Shown piece by piece: positions 44,972 to 54,598 of a stretch of 64,000 nucleotides of DNA. The DNA comes from Propionispira raffinosivorans DSM 20765 (GTDB taxonomy: Bacteria > Bacillota > Negativicutes > Selenomonadales > Selenomonadaceae). Position 1 is the stretch's first letter; each line of letters begins with the position of its first letter. The DNA is taken from positions 62,001-126,000 of the forward strand of contig NZ_KB905847.1 of assembly GCF_000381065.1 (NCBI RefSeq). Direction: 5' to 3'. The position numbers and the translations under genes were made by a program. The notes under the pieces are model-generated. The model saw only the letters and a program-made list of their open reading frames with translations, searched no databases and was not told the DNA's origin.

Positions 44972-45016
44972 AAAAGGCATTGCCTGCATTGATAAAATGC
45001 AGGCAATGCCTTTTTG
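44972..45016 (+). terminator. Terminator after the usp genes
   Basis: AAAAGGCATTGCCTGCATT with exact complement, loop GATAA, T5 tail. Confidence 0.92.
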
Positions 45017-45045
45017 TTTTGAGAAATGTTCTATTTTTTACTATG

Positions 45046-45849
45046 TCAACTGTCTGCTGCATCCGCTAACGCATCAAGTTCAATGATTTCAAGACCTTGT
45101 TCTTTGAGGCGCAGCAGCTCATCGTGATCGGCATCTTTACCGGTGATGATTGTAGTGACTTTATTGATTGAGCCACTGAGAAAATTATGTTCACGACCAA
45201 TTTTGGAAGTCGTGGCAAGGACAAAGCATGGACCTTGGCAGCGCTTGAGCATCATTTCATTGACGGCTGTTTCCTGGAGGACCGACGTTGTAATGCCGCC
45301 TTTAACGCTAATACCGCCGACGCCGATAAAGGCTTTGTCTGCTGTGATTTTAGATAAGGTGTGCAGGGCAAATTCTCCGACCATTGATTGTTTGCGCTCG
45401 TAAACTTCACCACCGGTTAAAATCAATTCGACACGCGGGTCTTTTTCGGTCCCGACGGCACTGCCGTTATTGGTTACGATGATAACTCGTTTATTTTTAA
45501 TGTATTTTAGCAAAAGCAAAGTTGTGGAACTTGAGTTCATAAAAATAGTATCACCATCTTCAATTAGGTCTGCTGCATATTTTGCAATAGCATTTTTTTG
45601 CGATATGTTTTTGGGGGACAATGTATCAAGTGCTGGATCTTCTTTTAAGGTTCCTTCTAATAATCTTGCACCGCCGTGAAACCGGTTGACTATACTTTTT
45701 TCTTCAAAAATTTGCAAATCACGGCGAATTGTTGTTGGTGAAACTTTTAGTTGTTGGGCAAGATCATCAACTTGTACATCTTTTGACTCTTTTAAAGCTT
45801 TTAAAATATATTGCTGCCGTTTAAAAACGACACTTTTACTATTTTTCAT
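45046..45849 (-). CDS. DeoR-family repressor, probable ascorbate-operon regulator
   Basis: A 267-residue DeoR/GlpR protein: N-terminal HTH (DLAQQLKVSPTTIRRDLQIFEEK) and a C-terminal sugar-phosphate isomerase-like sensor domain (GDTIFMNSSSTTLLL, GVGGISVKGGITTS). Divergent from ulaG. The shared gap carries phased CATAAAA repeats, so it probably plays the role of E. coli UlaR, released by L-ascorbate 6-phosphate (inference). Confidence 0.87.
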   Translation of the reverse strand: MKNSKSVVFKRQQYILKALKESKDVQVDDLAQQLKVSPTTIRRDLQIFEEKSIVNRFHGGARLLEGTLKEDPALDTLSPKNISQKNAIAKYAADLIEDGDTIFMNSSSTTLLLLKYIKNKRVIIVTNNGSAVGTEKDPRVELILTGGEVYERKQSMVGEFALHTLSKITADKAFIGVGGISVKGGITTSVLQETAVNEMMLKRCQGPCFVLATTSKIGREHNFLSGSINKVTTIITGKDADHDELLRLKEQGLEIIELDALADAADS

Positions 45850-46044
45850 CGGACATTCAATCCTCTCATTATTAATATAAAATTACAGTTGTCTACTAGA
45901 ACCTCGTTGCTGGATAGATTGTTTTTAGAAGTGCGCATAAAATTATCATAATGCTTATTGTTTATATTATATGCAAAAACAAAAAAATATACAAGTTTTA
46001 AATCATAAAAAGAACGTAAAAATTATATTTTAATTAAAATATAA

Positions 46045-46195
46045 CATAAAACAATCGTAAAACAAACATAAAAGGTGATTTTATAAAATTTTAGTATTAT
46101 TTTTTGCAAAAAAGCTTGAAATGTGCAAAAAAAAAGTGTATTATAAGGGCATAAAGAAAAAACAAGAAAGGAACATTCATAAAACGATCATAAAA
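46045..46195 (+). promoter_or_regulatory. ula promoter with 11-bp-phased CATAAAA operator repeats
   Basis: Promoter TTGAAA (46116-46121), 17 bases, TATTAT (46139-46144). C(A/G)TAAAA repeats lie at 46045, 46056 and 46067 upstream and at 46178 and 46189 downstream, each 11 bases from the next. Phased direct repeats flanking a promoter suit a DeoR-type repressor that loops. The rest of the 45850-46214 gap is AT-rich without other signals. Confidence 0.65.
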
Positions 46196-46214
46196 TAAAT
46201 ATTCGGAGGGCATT

Positions 46215-47279
46215 ATGAGTAAAGTAGATACAATAACGAGAGAGTCTTGGATTTTAAATACGTTTCCTGAATGGGGTACTTGGTTAAATGAAGAAATTGA
46301 TCAAGAAATAGTGAAAAAAGGAACTTTTGCGATGTGGTGGCTTGGCTGTACCGGAATTTGGGTTAAGTCGGAAGGCAATACAAATCTTTGTATTGATTTT
46401 TGGTGCGGTACTGGTAAACAGACAAAAAATAAAAAAATGGATCCACAGCATCAAATGGCGCGGATGTCGGGCGGGCGCAATGTGCAGCCAAACTTACGGG
46501 TAGCACCTTTTGTCTTGGACCCCTTTGGTATTAAAAATATTGATGCTGTACTGGCAACACACTATCATAATGATCATATCGATGTGAATGTTGCGGCAGC
46601 TGTTCTACAAAACTGTGCGTCAGACGTTCCTTTCATTGGACCCAAATATTGTGTTGAAAAATGGGTGGAATGGGGTGTGCCAAGAGAGCGCTGCATTCTT
46701 GTGAAGCCGGGAGATGTTGTAAAAATCAAAGATATGGAGATTATTTCATTAGAAGCATTTGATAGAACGGCACTGATTACTGCACCGCCTGATGGTGATT
46801 TAAAAGGCTGGCTGCCAGATGATATGGATGAAAAAGCTGTAAACTATCTTATTAAAACACCTGGTGGATCTATTTATCATAGTGGTGATTCTCATTATTC
46901 CAATTATTACGCCAAACATGGCAACGAACATAAAATCGATGTGGCATTAGGCTCTTTTGGGGAAAATCCTCGCGGCATCACCGATAAAATGACATCGGTA
47001 GATATTCTTCGGATGGCAGAAGCACTCAATACACAGGTTGTGATACCATTTCATCATGATATTTGGTCCAATTTTCAAGCGGATCCAGCAGAAATTCTTG
47101 CTTTGTATGAAATGAAAAAAAATAGACTTCAATATAAATTCAAACCATATATCTGGCAGGTTGGTGGAAAATTTGTTTTTCCAAATGATAAAAATAATGT
47201 AGAATATCATTATCCAAGAGGGTTTGATGATTGTTTTGCAGCCGCTGACATTAATTTGCCATATACGAGTTTTTTATAA
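46215..47279 (+). CDS. ulaG: L-ascorbate-6-phosphate lactonase UlaG
   Basis: A 354-residue metallo-beta-lactamase-fold hydrolase opening the lactone of L-ascorbate 6-phosphate after PTS uptake. The metal motif is [12 protein letters not shown], with further ligands in [11 protein letters not shown] and [10 protein letters not shown]. Size and sequence match E. coli UlaG throughout. First gene of the ula operon, GGAGG site. Confidence 0.95.
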   Translation: MSKVDTITRESWILNTFPEWGTWLNEEIDQEIVKKGTFAMWWLGCTGIWVKSEGNTNLCIDFWCGTGKQTKNKKMDPQHQMARMSGGRNVQPNLRVAPFVLDPFGIKNIDAVLATHYHNDHIDVNVAAAVLQNCASDVPFIGPKYCVEKWVEWGVPRERCILVKPGDVVKIKDMEIISLEAFDRTALITAPPDGDLKGWLPDDMDEKAVNYLIKTPGGSIYHSGDSHYSNYYAKHGNEHKIDVALGSFGENPRGITDKMTSVDILRMAEALNTQVVIPFHHDIWSNFQADPAEILALYEMKKNRLQYKFKPYIWQVGGKFVFPNDKNNVEYHYPRGFDDCFAAADINLPYTSFL

Positions 47280-47350
47280 AAAATTCAGCTGTCGATCGTA
47301 TGCAAGTTTTAAGGTCGACAGCAAAAAATAAAAAAAAGTGGTGAGCACAA

Positions 47351-47797
47351 ATGTTTAAAGAGTTGATTGAAAAAAACCGCTATTCGTTTCATGAAAGTTT
47401 TGCGACTTGGCAAGATGCTGTACGTGCTGCCTGTCAGCCATTGTTGGCTGACAAGACAATTGAAGCCGAATATATTGATGCCATTATTGAAAAAGTGACG
47501 GAACTTGGACCGTATATTGTTATTGCACCGAATATTTGCATTCCTCATGCACAAGAAGGTGTAGGGGTAAATGATACGGCAGTCTGTTTTATGAAGACCG
47601 AAGAATCGGTTCATTTTAGTGATAATTCTGAACATGATGCTAAGCTGTTTTTTGTTTTGGCATCCGTTGATAATGCCGTACATTTGGAAAATCTTTGTGA
47701 GTTATCGGAATGTTTGTCTGATGAAGAATTTGTTAATAAATTATTAGCAGTTCATTCTGGAGAAGAATTGAAGAATTTAACTTGCAGCATGAGCTGA
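47351..47797 (+). CDS. ulaC: PTS ascorbate-type IIA component UlaC
   Basis: A 148-residue PTS EIIA of the mannitol/fructose fold. The phosphorylated His is in NICIPHAQEGVGV. It passes phosphate from HPr to UlaB. Order G-C-A-B differs from E. coli G-A-B-C. Confidence 0.92.
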   Translation: MFKELIEKNRYSFHESFATWQDAVRAACQPLLADKTIEAEYIDAIIEKVTELGPYIVIAPNICIPHAQEGVGVNDTAVCFMKTEESVHFSDNSEHDAKLFFVLASVDNAVHLENLCELSECLSDEEFVNKLLAVHSGEELKNLTCSMS

Positions 47798-47830
47798 TGG
47801 ATAAAATATTGATTATTAGGGGGAGAATAA

Positions 47831-49327
47831 ATGGAATTTTTAATGCCGATCTGGGAGTTTTTCCAGAATAATATTTTAACGAAACCGCAATTTTTTATTG
47901 GGTTTATCGTATTTATCGGATATCTATTACTCCAGAGACCAATTTATGAGGCGATTGCCGGTTTCATTAAAGCGGTGGTTGGCTATATGATCTTAAATGT
48001 TGCATCGGGTGGACTAGTAGGAAACTTCCGCCCAGTACTAGCAGGGCTTAAAGACAGATTTGATTTATCGGCAGCGGTAATTGATCCATATTTTGGGCAG
48101 GCAGCAGCGCAGGCCTCGATTGAAAATGCCAGTCGTTCTTTCTCGATGATGATGGTTGTTTTATTAATTGCCTTTTCGATTAATATTTTATTGGTATTAT
48201 TCAGACGTTATACAAAGATACGGACTTTGTTTATTACGGGACATGTTATGGTACAGCAGTCTTCGACCGCATTATGGCTCGTTATATTCTGTTTCCCACA
48301 GCTTCAGGATATGGGTGTTGTTTGTATGCTGGGGGTACTTCTTGGTACGTACTGGTCAGTTGGTTCGAATTTGACGGTAGAGCCTTGTCAGCAGCTTACG
48401 GAAGGCGGCGGGTTTGCTACGGGTCATCAACAGATGTTTGGTATTTGGATTGTTTCCAAAATTGCTGGTAAAATAGGCAATAAAGAAAAATCATTGGAAA
48501 ATCTTAAGCTTCCTGGATTTTTATCAATTTTCAATGAAAATGTTGTGGCTACTGGTATCTTGATGTTTATCTTTTTTGGGGTCATCATCACAATTTTGGG
48601 TCCTGAACTGATGCACAAAATCGATCCATCTTTTAGTGCTAACCAAAGTTTCTTATTCTTTATTATTGAAAAATCTTTTAATTTTGCAGTATACTTGACC
48701 ATTTTGCAACTGGGGGTTCGTATGTTTGTATCCGAACTTACGGAATCTTTTCAAGGTATTTCTAGTAAGATTCTACCTGGTTCAATGCCTGCTGTCGATT
48801 GTGCGGCAACCTATGGTTTTGGTCATCCCAATGCAGTAACATTTGGTTTCCTGTTTGGAGCACTGGGACAATTTTTAGCAATCATCGGTTTAATTGTGTT
48901 TCAAAGTCCAATCCTTATCATTAGTGGATTCGTACCATTGTTTTTTGATAATGCTACCTTTGCTGTATTTGCCAATCGTTTAGGGGGGCTTCGAGCTGCA
49001 GCAATTATTCCATTTGTTTCAGGGATAATTCAAGTGCTTGGTGGTGGATTTGCTGCATACTTTTTTACAACCGGAAATTTTGGTGGATGGCACGGGAATT
49101 TCGACTGGGATACACTTTGGCCAGCGATTGGCGTGATTATGAATTACGGACAGTATATCGGTGTCGTGGCGGTTATTCTTATTTTACTGGCAATTCCGCA
49201 AATCATTTACTATCGGAGTAAGGATACGTATTTTTTAATAGCAGAAGACTACGATCAATATCTTGAAGTTATGGAGCAGAAAAAAAGATCTGCTGAAGAA
49301 CTTGAAGTCATGGCTCAAAAAGTTTAA
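47831..49327 (+). CDS. ulaA: PTS L-ascorbate permease IIC, UlaA
   Basis: A 498-residue membrane protein of the UlaA/SgaT IIC family with about eleven helices. It begins with helix FFIGFIVFIGYLLLQRP. The substrate region contains HVMVQQSSTALWL and GFGHPNAVTFGFLFGALGQ. GGGGG ribosome site. Length exceeds E. coli UlaA (465) by a C-terminal polar tail. Confidence 0.94.
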   Translation: MEFLMPIWEFFQNNILTKPQFFIGFIVFIGYLLLQRPIYEAIAGFIKAVVGYMILNVASGGLVGNFRPVLAGLKDRFDLSAAVIDPYFGQAAAQASIENASRSFSMMMVVLLIAFSINILLVLFRRYTKIRTLFITGHVMVQQSSTALWLVIFCFPQLQDMGVVCMLGVLLGTYWSVGSNLTVEPCQQLTEGGGFATGHQQMFGIWIVSKIAGKIGNKEKSLENLKLPGFLSIFNENVVATGILMFIFFGVIITILGPELMHKIDPSFSANQSFLFFIIEKSFNFAVYLTILQLGVRMFVSELTESFQGISSKILPGSMPAVDCAATYGFGHPNAVTFGFLFGALGQFLAIIGLIVFQSPILIISGFVPLFFDNATFAVFANRLGGLRAAAIIPFVSGIIQVLGGGFAAYFFTTGNFGGWHGNFDWDTLWPAIGVIMNYGQYIGVVAVILILLAIPQIIYYRSKDTYFLIAEDYDQYLEVMEQKKRSAEELEVMAQKV

Positions 49328-49370
49328 GCTGATACTTGAATGTTTTAGATAAAAAAATGAGGTGTTTATA

Positions 49371-49664
49371 ATGTTAAAAGTTATTGCAGCATGTGGAAGT
49401 GGAATGGGATCTTCTCAAATCATTAAAATGAAACTGGAAAAAGTTTTTAAGAAACTCGGCATAGAAGCAAGCATTTACCATACGAATATTGGCGATGCAA
49501 AATCGCAGGCAGCGAATTATGATGTTGTAGTATGTTCGGATTCTTTAATTGGAACATTTGCGAATGCAGCAGCAAAAAAAGTTATTGTTATTGGATTAAA
49601 AAATCTTTTATCAGAAAAAGAAATAGAAGAAAAAGTACTAGAGAAAATTGTAAACGTACAATAA
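49371..49664 (+). CDS. ulaB: PTS ascorbate-type IIB component UlaB
   Basis: A 97-residue EIIB with the phosphocysteine in AACGSGMGSSQIIKMK. Start 49371 is placed from GAGGTG; a GTG nine bases earlier is within that site. Confidence 0.93.
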   Translation: MLKVIAACGSGMGSSQIIKMKLEKVFKKLGIEASIYHTNIGDAKSQAANYDVVVCSDSLIGTFANAAAKKVIVIGLKNLLSEKEIEEKVLEKIVNVQ

Positions 49665-49809
49665 AGCTGAAAGGGAATGGGGATAATTTATAAGGATTTC
49701 CTTAGGGAAGTTACGTAAATTTAGACCAAACCCTTTCCTTAAACGCCAGAAAATTCTGATAATACTAACTGAATGAAGTTATAAATAGTGTGAATGGGAG
49801 TGCATTATA

Positions 49810-50838
49810 GTGAATATAAAAAAGCAGTTTTTGACGAAATTACATAGATGCTATGCAACAAGCAGTACGACAATTGCTGGCGAACAAAAAATATTGTTTG
49901 CAACAGAAGGTGAGGGTGCTGCGTACATGTATTCCGGACCTGAATTTGAGCAATCAACTATTTGGGATGGACCTGGCGGCACGATGTCGATGATTCAAGT
50001 TCCCGGGAAAAATGGTGATTTTTTAGCCGTGCAGAATTTTTTCCCCACATTTCAATCCGAAAATGCGACGATTGTGTGGGCTAGGCCTAAAGCAAAGAAT
50101 GAATGGGACGTAAAAACAATTCTAAAACTTCCTTATATCCACCGCTTTGATATTTTAACAGCAAATGGAATCCATTATTTTATCGGCTGTACTCTTTGTA
50201 CGAGTAAAACGGATAAAGAAGACTGGTCTGATCCAGGGAAGATTTATGTTGGTGAAATACCGGAAGATTTGGATGAACCCATTAAGCTTAAAATTATTAA
50301 ATCAGGGTTGGTTAAAAATCATGGCTATAGTCGTGCTACTTGGCGTGGTTGTATGGCAGGCATGGTGACCTGCGACAGCGGCGTATTTGCTGTCACACCA
50401 CCACAAAAAAAAGGTGAAGGCTGGACGATTGAAACGGTGCTGACCTGCCCGGTAAGTGATATAGCGGTAGGTGATATCGATGGGGATGGTCAAGATGAAC
50501 TCATTACGATCGAACCATTTCATGGTAATCAATTTATTATTTATAAAAAAATAGAAAATGTCTATGAAAAAGTTTATGAATATCCAGAACCAATGGAATT
50601 CGGGCATGTTGTCTGGGCTGGCAAGCTAAGGGGCATACCAACTGTCATTGGTGGTCAGCGTCGTCATAGTAAAGAACTTTTTTATATTCAATATAGAGAT
50701 GGTGCTTATGTAAAAACAACGATTGAAAGTGATATTGGACCAAGCAATGTGGCAGTGGTCGCTGGCGAGGACCGTGATATTATTATTTCCGCGAACAGGG
50801 AAATTGGGGAAGCTGTTTTGTATATTGTAACAGACTGA
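49810..50838 (+). CDS. Unknown FG-GAP/beta-propeller-like protein in the ula operon
   Basis: A 342-residue protein without signal peptide or membrane helix. Repeating beta-rich units and one calcium-type loop ([19 protein letters not shown], near 218-236) resemble FG-GAP/VCBS propeller repeats. Several HGYSRA- and GHVVWAG-like segments punctuate it. Its place between ulaB and ulaF, GTG start with GGGAG, points to a role in ascorbate or related sugar-acid use. It could be a lactonase or epimerase propeller, but no catalytic motif is recognised. Confidence 0.6.
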   Translation: MNIKKQFLTKLHRCYATSSTTIAGEQKILFATEGEGAAYMYSGPEFEQSTIWDGPGGTMSMIQVPGKNGDFLAVQNFFPTFQSENATIVWARPKAKNEWDVKTILKLPYIHRFDILTANGIHYFIGCTLCTSKTDKEDWSDPGKIYVGEIPEDLDEPIKLKIIKSGLVKNHGYSRATWRGCMAGMVTCDSGVFAVTPPQKKGEGWTIETVLTCPVSDIAVGDIDGDGQDELITIEPFHGNQFIIYKKIENVYEKVYEYPEPMEFGHVVWAGKLRGIPTVIGGQRRHSKELFYIQYRDGAYVKTTIESDIGPSNVAVVAGEDRDIIISANREIGEAVLYIVTD

Positions 50839-50854
50839 TAGGGGCGATAAAACG

Positions 50855-51544
50855 ATGTTAGAAGCACTCAAACAAAAAGTTTATGAAGCTAATATGCTTT
50901 TACCAAAATATGGTTTGATTACATTTACATGGGGCAATGTTTCTGGAATTGATCGTGAACAAGAACTTTTTGTTATTAAACCATCGGGCGTAGAATATGA
51001 CCAACTTCAGGCACGGGATATGGTCGTTGTCGATCTTATGGGGCAGGTGGTCGAAGGCGAGATGAATCCATCTTCCGATACGGAGACACATTTGAAACTT
51101 TATCAGTCTTTTCCTGACATTGGTGGAGTGGTTCACACACATTCGCGCTGGGCAACAATTTTTGCGCAGGCTGGTCATGAAGTGCAAGCTTATGGGACGA
51201 CGCAAGCAGATTATTTTTGCGGGGCGGTTCCATGCACAAGAGATATGACAGAAACAGAAATTAAAAATCAGTATGAATATAATACCGGTGCGGTCATTGT
51301 GGAGCGCTTTGCGGATTTGAATCCAAACTATATGCCAGGGGTTTTGGTCAAGAATCATGGACCATTTACTTGGGGGCAAGATCCTTTGCTGGCAGTGCAT
51401 AATGCTGTAGTTTTGGAAGAGATTGCAATGATGGCTTTTCATACGGAAATCATTACGGGAAATGAACAGGCCATGTCTAAATTTTTATTAGAAAAACACT
51501 TTATGCGCAAACATGGACCGAATGCTTATTATGGACAAAAATAA
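50855..51544 (+). CDS. ulaF: L-ribulose-5-phosphate 4-epimerase UlaF/AraD
   Basis: A 229-residue class II aldolase-fold epimerase that makes D-xylulose 5-phosphate, the final ula step. Zinc ligands are in [12 protein letters not shown] and [12 protein letters not shown]. Seventeen bases after the propeller-like gene. A hairpin follows before ulaE. AraD of arabinose catabolism is equivalent, but context favours UlaF. Confidence 0.93.
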   Translation: MLEALKQKVYEANMLLPKYGLITFTWGNVSGIDREQELFVIKPSGVEYDQLQARDMVVVDLMGQVVEGEMNPSSDTETHLKLYQSFPDIGGVVHTHSRWATIFAQAGHEVQAYGTTQADYFCGAVPCTRDMTETEIKNQYEYNTGAVIVERFADLNPNYMPGVLVKNHGPFTWGQDPLLAVHNAVVLEEIAMMAFHTEIITGNEQAMSKFLLEKHFMRKHGPNAYYGQK

Positions 51545-51556
51545 TATGTTTTACTG

Positions 51557-51604
51557 AAAATCGCCCATTTTGTCTTGATATGCAGATGAAATGGGCGATT
51601 TTAC
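51557..51604 (+). terminator. Intra-operon hairpin between ulaF and ulaE
   Basis: AAAATCGCCCATTT with exact complement around an ~17-base loop. The T-run is interrupted (TTTTACTTTA), so it may lower rather than stop ulaE expression. Confidence 0.6.
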
Positions 51605-51626
51605 TTTACGATTAGGAGAAAGCAGG

Positions 51627-52505
51627 TTGGGAAAAATGAAAAATTATGTACTGGGTTTATATGAAAAAGCAATGCCTATGGACTTATCTTGGCGAGAAAA
51701 ACTGTTTGAAGCAAAAAAAGCGGGGTTTGATTTTTTAGAAATGAGCATTGATGAAACGGATTCTAAATTATCGCGGCTTGACATGTCCGAGGGTGAACGG
51801 GTGGAAATTCGGGAGAGTATGCGAAAAACAGGGGTGCCAATTCGATCTATTTGTTTGAGTGGGCATCGGAAATATCCTCTGGGGAGTCATGATCCGCATG
51901 TGCGGCAAAAAAGTCTTGAAATTATGCAAAAAGCAGTAAATCTTGCGGCTGATCTGGGGATTCGAATCATTCAACTTGCCGGATATGATGTATATTATGA
52001 AGAAACATCGGAAAAAACGCGAGCGTTATTTGTAAAAAATTTGGGGAAATGTGTTGAAATGGCAGCTAAAGAGGGAATTGTACTCGGTTTTGAAACCATG
52101 GAAACAGAATTTATGAATACAGTTACCAAATCAATGGTCTATGTACAAGCGATTCAATCTCCCTATCTTGGCGTTTATCCGGATTCAGGGAATTTGACGA
52201 ATGCAGCAATCGAGTATCAATCGGATTTAATGGCAGATATTGAAGCTGGTGCTGGTCATATAGTGGCTTTTCATTTAAAAGAAACCGTTCCAGGAAAATT
52301 CCGCGAAATCCCCTTTGGCACGGGGCATGTTGACTTTAAGCGCATTATTGATGTCGCTTGGCGTTTAGGTGTTAGACGGTATGTGGCCGAATTCTGGTAT
52401 GCTGGTAATGACAATTGGCAGGAGGATTTGCACTTTGCACAGGCTTTTCTCACGCATAACTTTGCTGAGGCAGCAGGTTTTTCAACGCTTGAAACTGTTT
52501 CTTGA
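51627..52505 (+). CDS. ulaE: L-ribulose/L-xylulose-5-phosphate 3-epimerase UlaE
   Basis: A ~292-residue TIM-barrel epimerase converting L-xylulose 5-phosphate to L-ribulose 5-phosphate. GLYEKAMPMDLSWREKL and FDFLEMSIDETDSKLSRLD match E. coli UlaE; metal ligands lie in GFETMETEF, YPDSGNLTNA and FHLKETVPG. TTG 51627 is eight bases from AGGAG; ATG 51636 is the alternative. No ulaD (3-keto-L-gulonate 6-P decarboxylase) is in the window. Confidence 0.9.
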   Translation: MGKMKNYVLGLYEKAMPMDLSWREKLFEAKKAGFDFLEMSIDETDSKLSRLDMSEGERVEIRESMRKTGVPIRSICLSGHRKYPLGSHDPHVRQKSLEIMQKAVNLAADLGIRIIQLAGYDVYYEETSEKTRALFVKNLGKCVEMAAKEGIVLGFETMETEFMNTVTKSMVYVQAIQSPYLGVYPDSGNLTNAAIEYQSDLMADIEAGAGHIVAFHLKETVPGKFREIPFGTGHVDFKRIIDVAWRLGVRRYVAEFWYAGNDNWQEDLHFAQAFLTHNFAEAAGFSTLETVS

Positions 52506-52634
52506 AAACTGCAGGAAATGTGAATTATGGTTCTATTATTTACCAATATTCTTAAACACAGACTATGCTCTTTTGTCTAGAACAAACTTTCACACGAATA
52601 TTTTTGGATAAATAAAGGAATCTGATGAATGCAG

Positions 52635-52671
52635 CTTGAAAATACGATAATAGTACGTATTTATTTTCAAG
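52635..52671 (+). terminator. Possible weak terminator between ulaE and pfkA
   Basis: CTTGAAAATACG pairs with CGTATTTATTTTCAAG with a small bulge; a T6 follows nearby. Gap 52506-52704 shows nothing else. Confidence 0.5.
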
Positions 52672-52704
52672 GTACATTTTTTATTTAAGGGTGGTTGTCA
52701 ATCA

Positions 52705-53679
52705 ATGAACAAAGTGAAAAAAATTGGTGTACTCACAAGCGGTGGAGATTCACCAGGAATGAATGCAGCTATTAGGGCTGTTGTAAGATCTGCTATTGAT
52801 TTTGAAATGGATATCGTTGGTATTCGCCGTGGTTATAATGGACTTATTAATGGTGATGCAGTTGCATTGGATTCTCGTTCAGTATCGGATATTATTCAGC
52901 GGGGAGGGACTTTTCTCTATACAGCTCGGTGTATGGAATTTATGAATCCAGAAGGACGCCAGCTTGGTCTTGAAATGGCTCAAAAATTAGGCTTGGATGG
53001 ACTGGTTGTAATTGGCGGGGATGGGTCGTTTCGCGGGGCTGAAAAGCTAAGTGAACTGGGTATGCCAACTGTTGGTATACCGGGAACTATAGATAATGAT
53101 ATTGTCTGTACGGAATATTCGATTGGTTTTGATACAGCTTGTAATATTGCTTTAGAGGCTGTCGATCGCTTGCGGGATACCGCATTGAGTCATGAAAAAT
53201 GCAGTCTGATTGAAGTTATGGGGCGCTATGCCGGGCATTTGGCACTGCAGGTAGGCGTAGCTGCGGGGGCAACGGCAGTATTGGTTCCAGAGAAAGCCAG
53301 TGACATCGAAAAAGATATTTGTGAAAAAATTCGAGAAGGCCGTTCTAGTGGTAAAACCCACTATATTGTGATTGTGGCCGAGGGCTACAAAGATAAAATC
53401 GACGATATTGCTAAACTTATTGAAACACAAACAGATATCAGTACTCGGGTTACAGTGCTTGGTCATATTCAACGCGGCGGTTCGCCAACGGTCATGGATC
53501 GTGTCATTGCAGCACGGATGGGGTATCGGGCTGTAGACCTGCTTCGAAAAGGTATTGGTAATCGGATTGTGGCTATTAAAAATAATGAAGTTGTTGATTA
53601 TAATATTAATGAGGCACTTTGCATGAAAAAATCAATTGATCTGGAGCTATGCGAAATTTGTAAATCAATTGCAAAATAA
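52705..53679 (+). CDS. pfkA: ATP-dependent 6-phosphofructokinase
   Basis: A 324-residue glycolytic kinase. It has GGDSPGMNAAIR, the ATP motif GGDGSFRGAEKL (a Gly-Asp-Gly typical of ATP rather than PPi use), the catalytic PGTIDNDI and LGHIQRGGSPT. The length equals bacterial PfkA (about 320). GGGTGG-type ribosome site. It probably has its own promoter after the ula genes. Confidence 0.96.
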   Translation: MNKVKKIGVLTSGGDSPGMNAAIRAVVRSAIDFEMDIVGIRRGYNGLINGDAVALDSRSVSDIIQRGGTFLYTARCMEFMNPEGRQLGLEMAQKLGLDGLVVIGGDGSFRGAEKLSELGMPTVGIPGTIDNDIVCTEYSIGFDTACNIALEAVDRLRDTALSHEKCSLIEVMGRYAGHLALQVGVAAGATAVLVPEKASDIEKDICEKIREGRSSGKTHYIVIVAEGYKDKIDDIAKLIETQTDISTRVTVLGHIQRGGSPTVMDRVIAARMGYRAVDLLRKGIGNRIVAIKNNEVVDYNINEALCMKKSIDLELCEICKSIAK

Positions 53680-53693
53680 ATAAAAAAACGATT

Positions 53694-53842
53694 CTATATA
53701 GAGAGAACGCATTAAACATTTTATATGGCAATCGTCAAATGGGGTATAGGGTTGAGTGGCGCGTTACGTGGGAAGCAAACCCCTATACCCCATTCCTGGC
53801 AGAATAATAGGCTAGGGGTCATTTATTTAATACATTCTGTAT
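53694..53842 (+). repeat. TIR-flanked intergenic repeat, copy B (full length)
   Basis: Left end CTATATAGAGAGAACGCATT and the next ~90 bases align with copy A. The internal hairpin is stronger here: AATGGGGTATAGGG pairs with CCCCTATACCCCATT. The loop keeps GTGGCGCGTTACGTGGGAAGC. A degraded right end (ATTTATTTAATACATTCTGT) precedes the terminator. It lies downstream of pfkA, a different context from copy A. Confidence 0.65.
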
Positions 53843-53895
53843 AAAAAAACGATGGGGTAAGCAAAAAATAAAATTGCTTACCCCATCGTTTTTTT
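53843..53895. terminator. Bidirectional terminator
   Basis: A 20-bp perfect stem (AAAAACGATGGGGTAAGCAA and complement) with A/T-rich loop and T8 serves convergent pfkA and the receptor-like gene. Confidence 0.92.
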
Positions 53896-53902
53896 TATGT
53901 TT

Positions 53903-54598
53903 TTATTTTTCGGAAATTGGTTTTGATAATAAATCGTTGCGTGTATGAGCTTCCGTTACGGCGGCTGTTTCTTTGATACCAACAATGATTGACTGCATGG
54001 ATGCTTCAATATTTTCTAAAATAGTATTGATTTTTTTAGTTGCTTCAACACTATCTTCTGATAATTTTCGAACTTCTGTTGCCACAACAGCAAAGCCTTG
54101 CCCGTGTTCACCTGCTCGGGCAGCTTCGATGGCAGCATTTAGTCCCAATAAATTGGTTTGTTGGGAGACTTTATTAATAAAGCCAATTACTTCATGCGTT
54201 TTGCTTATATGGTCTTTGGCTTGATTTACAGATTCAGAAAGAGTATCTACTTTCTTTTTTAATTCTTCATTAATCAGTGCCTGTGATTTGATCAAATGGT
54301 AAATAATATCTGTCAGATACGGTTCAACTACTTTCACATGATCTGGAATATGTTTCTTGATTAACTGATTAACCTCGCTATTGCCAGTGATATTTAAAAT
54401 AATATCAAGTCCTTGCATTTTTACGGCTTCACTAAGATCTGTGAATGTACGGACGCCCATTGTGTTTGCGAGATCGAAAGCTACAGCATTGCTTTTAACA
54501 TCTGCGATTGCTACAATTTTAATATCAGAAATTTGTTTGCAAAGTTCCAAAATTCCGGCACCGCCCCGGCCACCGCCGACCAATAATATTTTCAACAT
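53903..54598 (-). CDS. Soluble Rossmann-fold / chemoreceptor signalling-domain fusion
   Basis: A 231-residue cytoplasmic protein with no membrane helix. Residues 1-105 look like a Rossmann nucleotide-binding fold: GGGRGGAG at 8-15, a following beta-strand with Asp33 (IVAIADVK), and [14 protein letters not shown] coiled coil from ~106 leads into the MCP hairpin tip at 145-170 ([30 protein letters not shown]), which contacts CheA/CheW. The signalling bundle is very short and lacks a long HAMP-proximal part. It may couple NAD(P)- or CoA-like ligand state to chemotaxis. ATG 54598 has GGAGG nine bases before. Confidence 0.82.
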   Translation of the reverse strand: MLKILLVGGGRGGAGILELCKQISDIKIVAIADVKSNAVAFDLANTMGVRTFTDLSEAVKMQGLDIILNITGNSEVNQLIKKHIPDHVKVVEPYLTDIIYHLIKSQALINEELKKKVDTLSESVNQAKDHISKTHEVIGFINKVSQQTNLLGLNAAIEAARAGEHGQGFAVVATEVRKLSEDSVEATKKINTILENIEASMQSIIVGIKETAAVTEAHTRNDLLSKPISEK

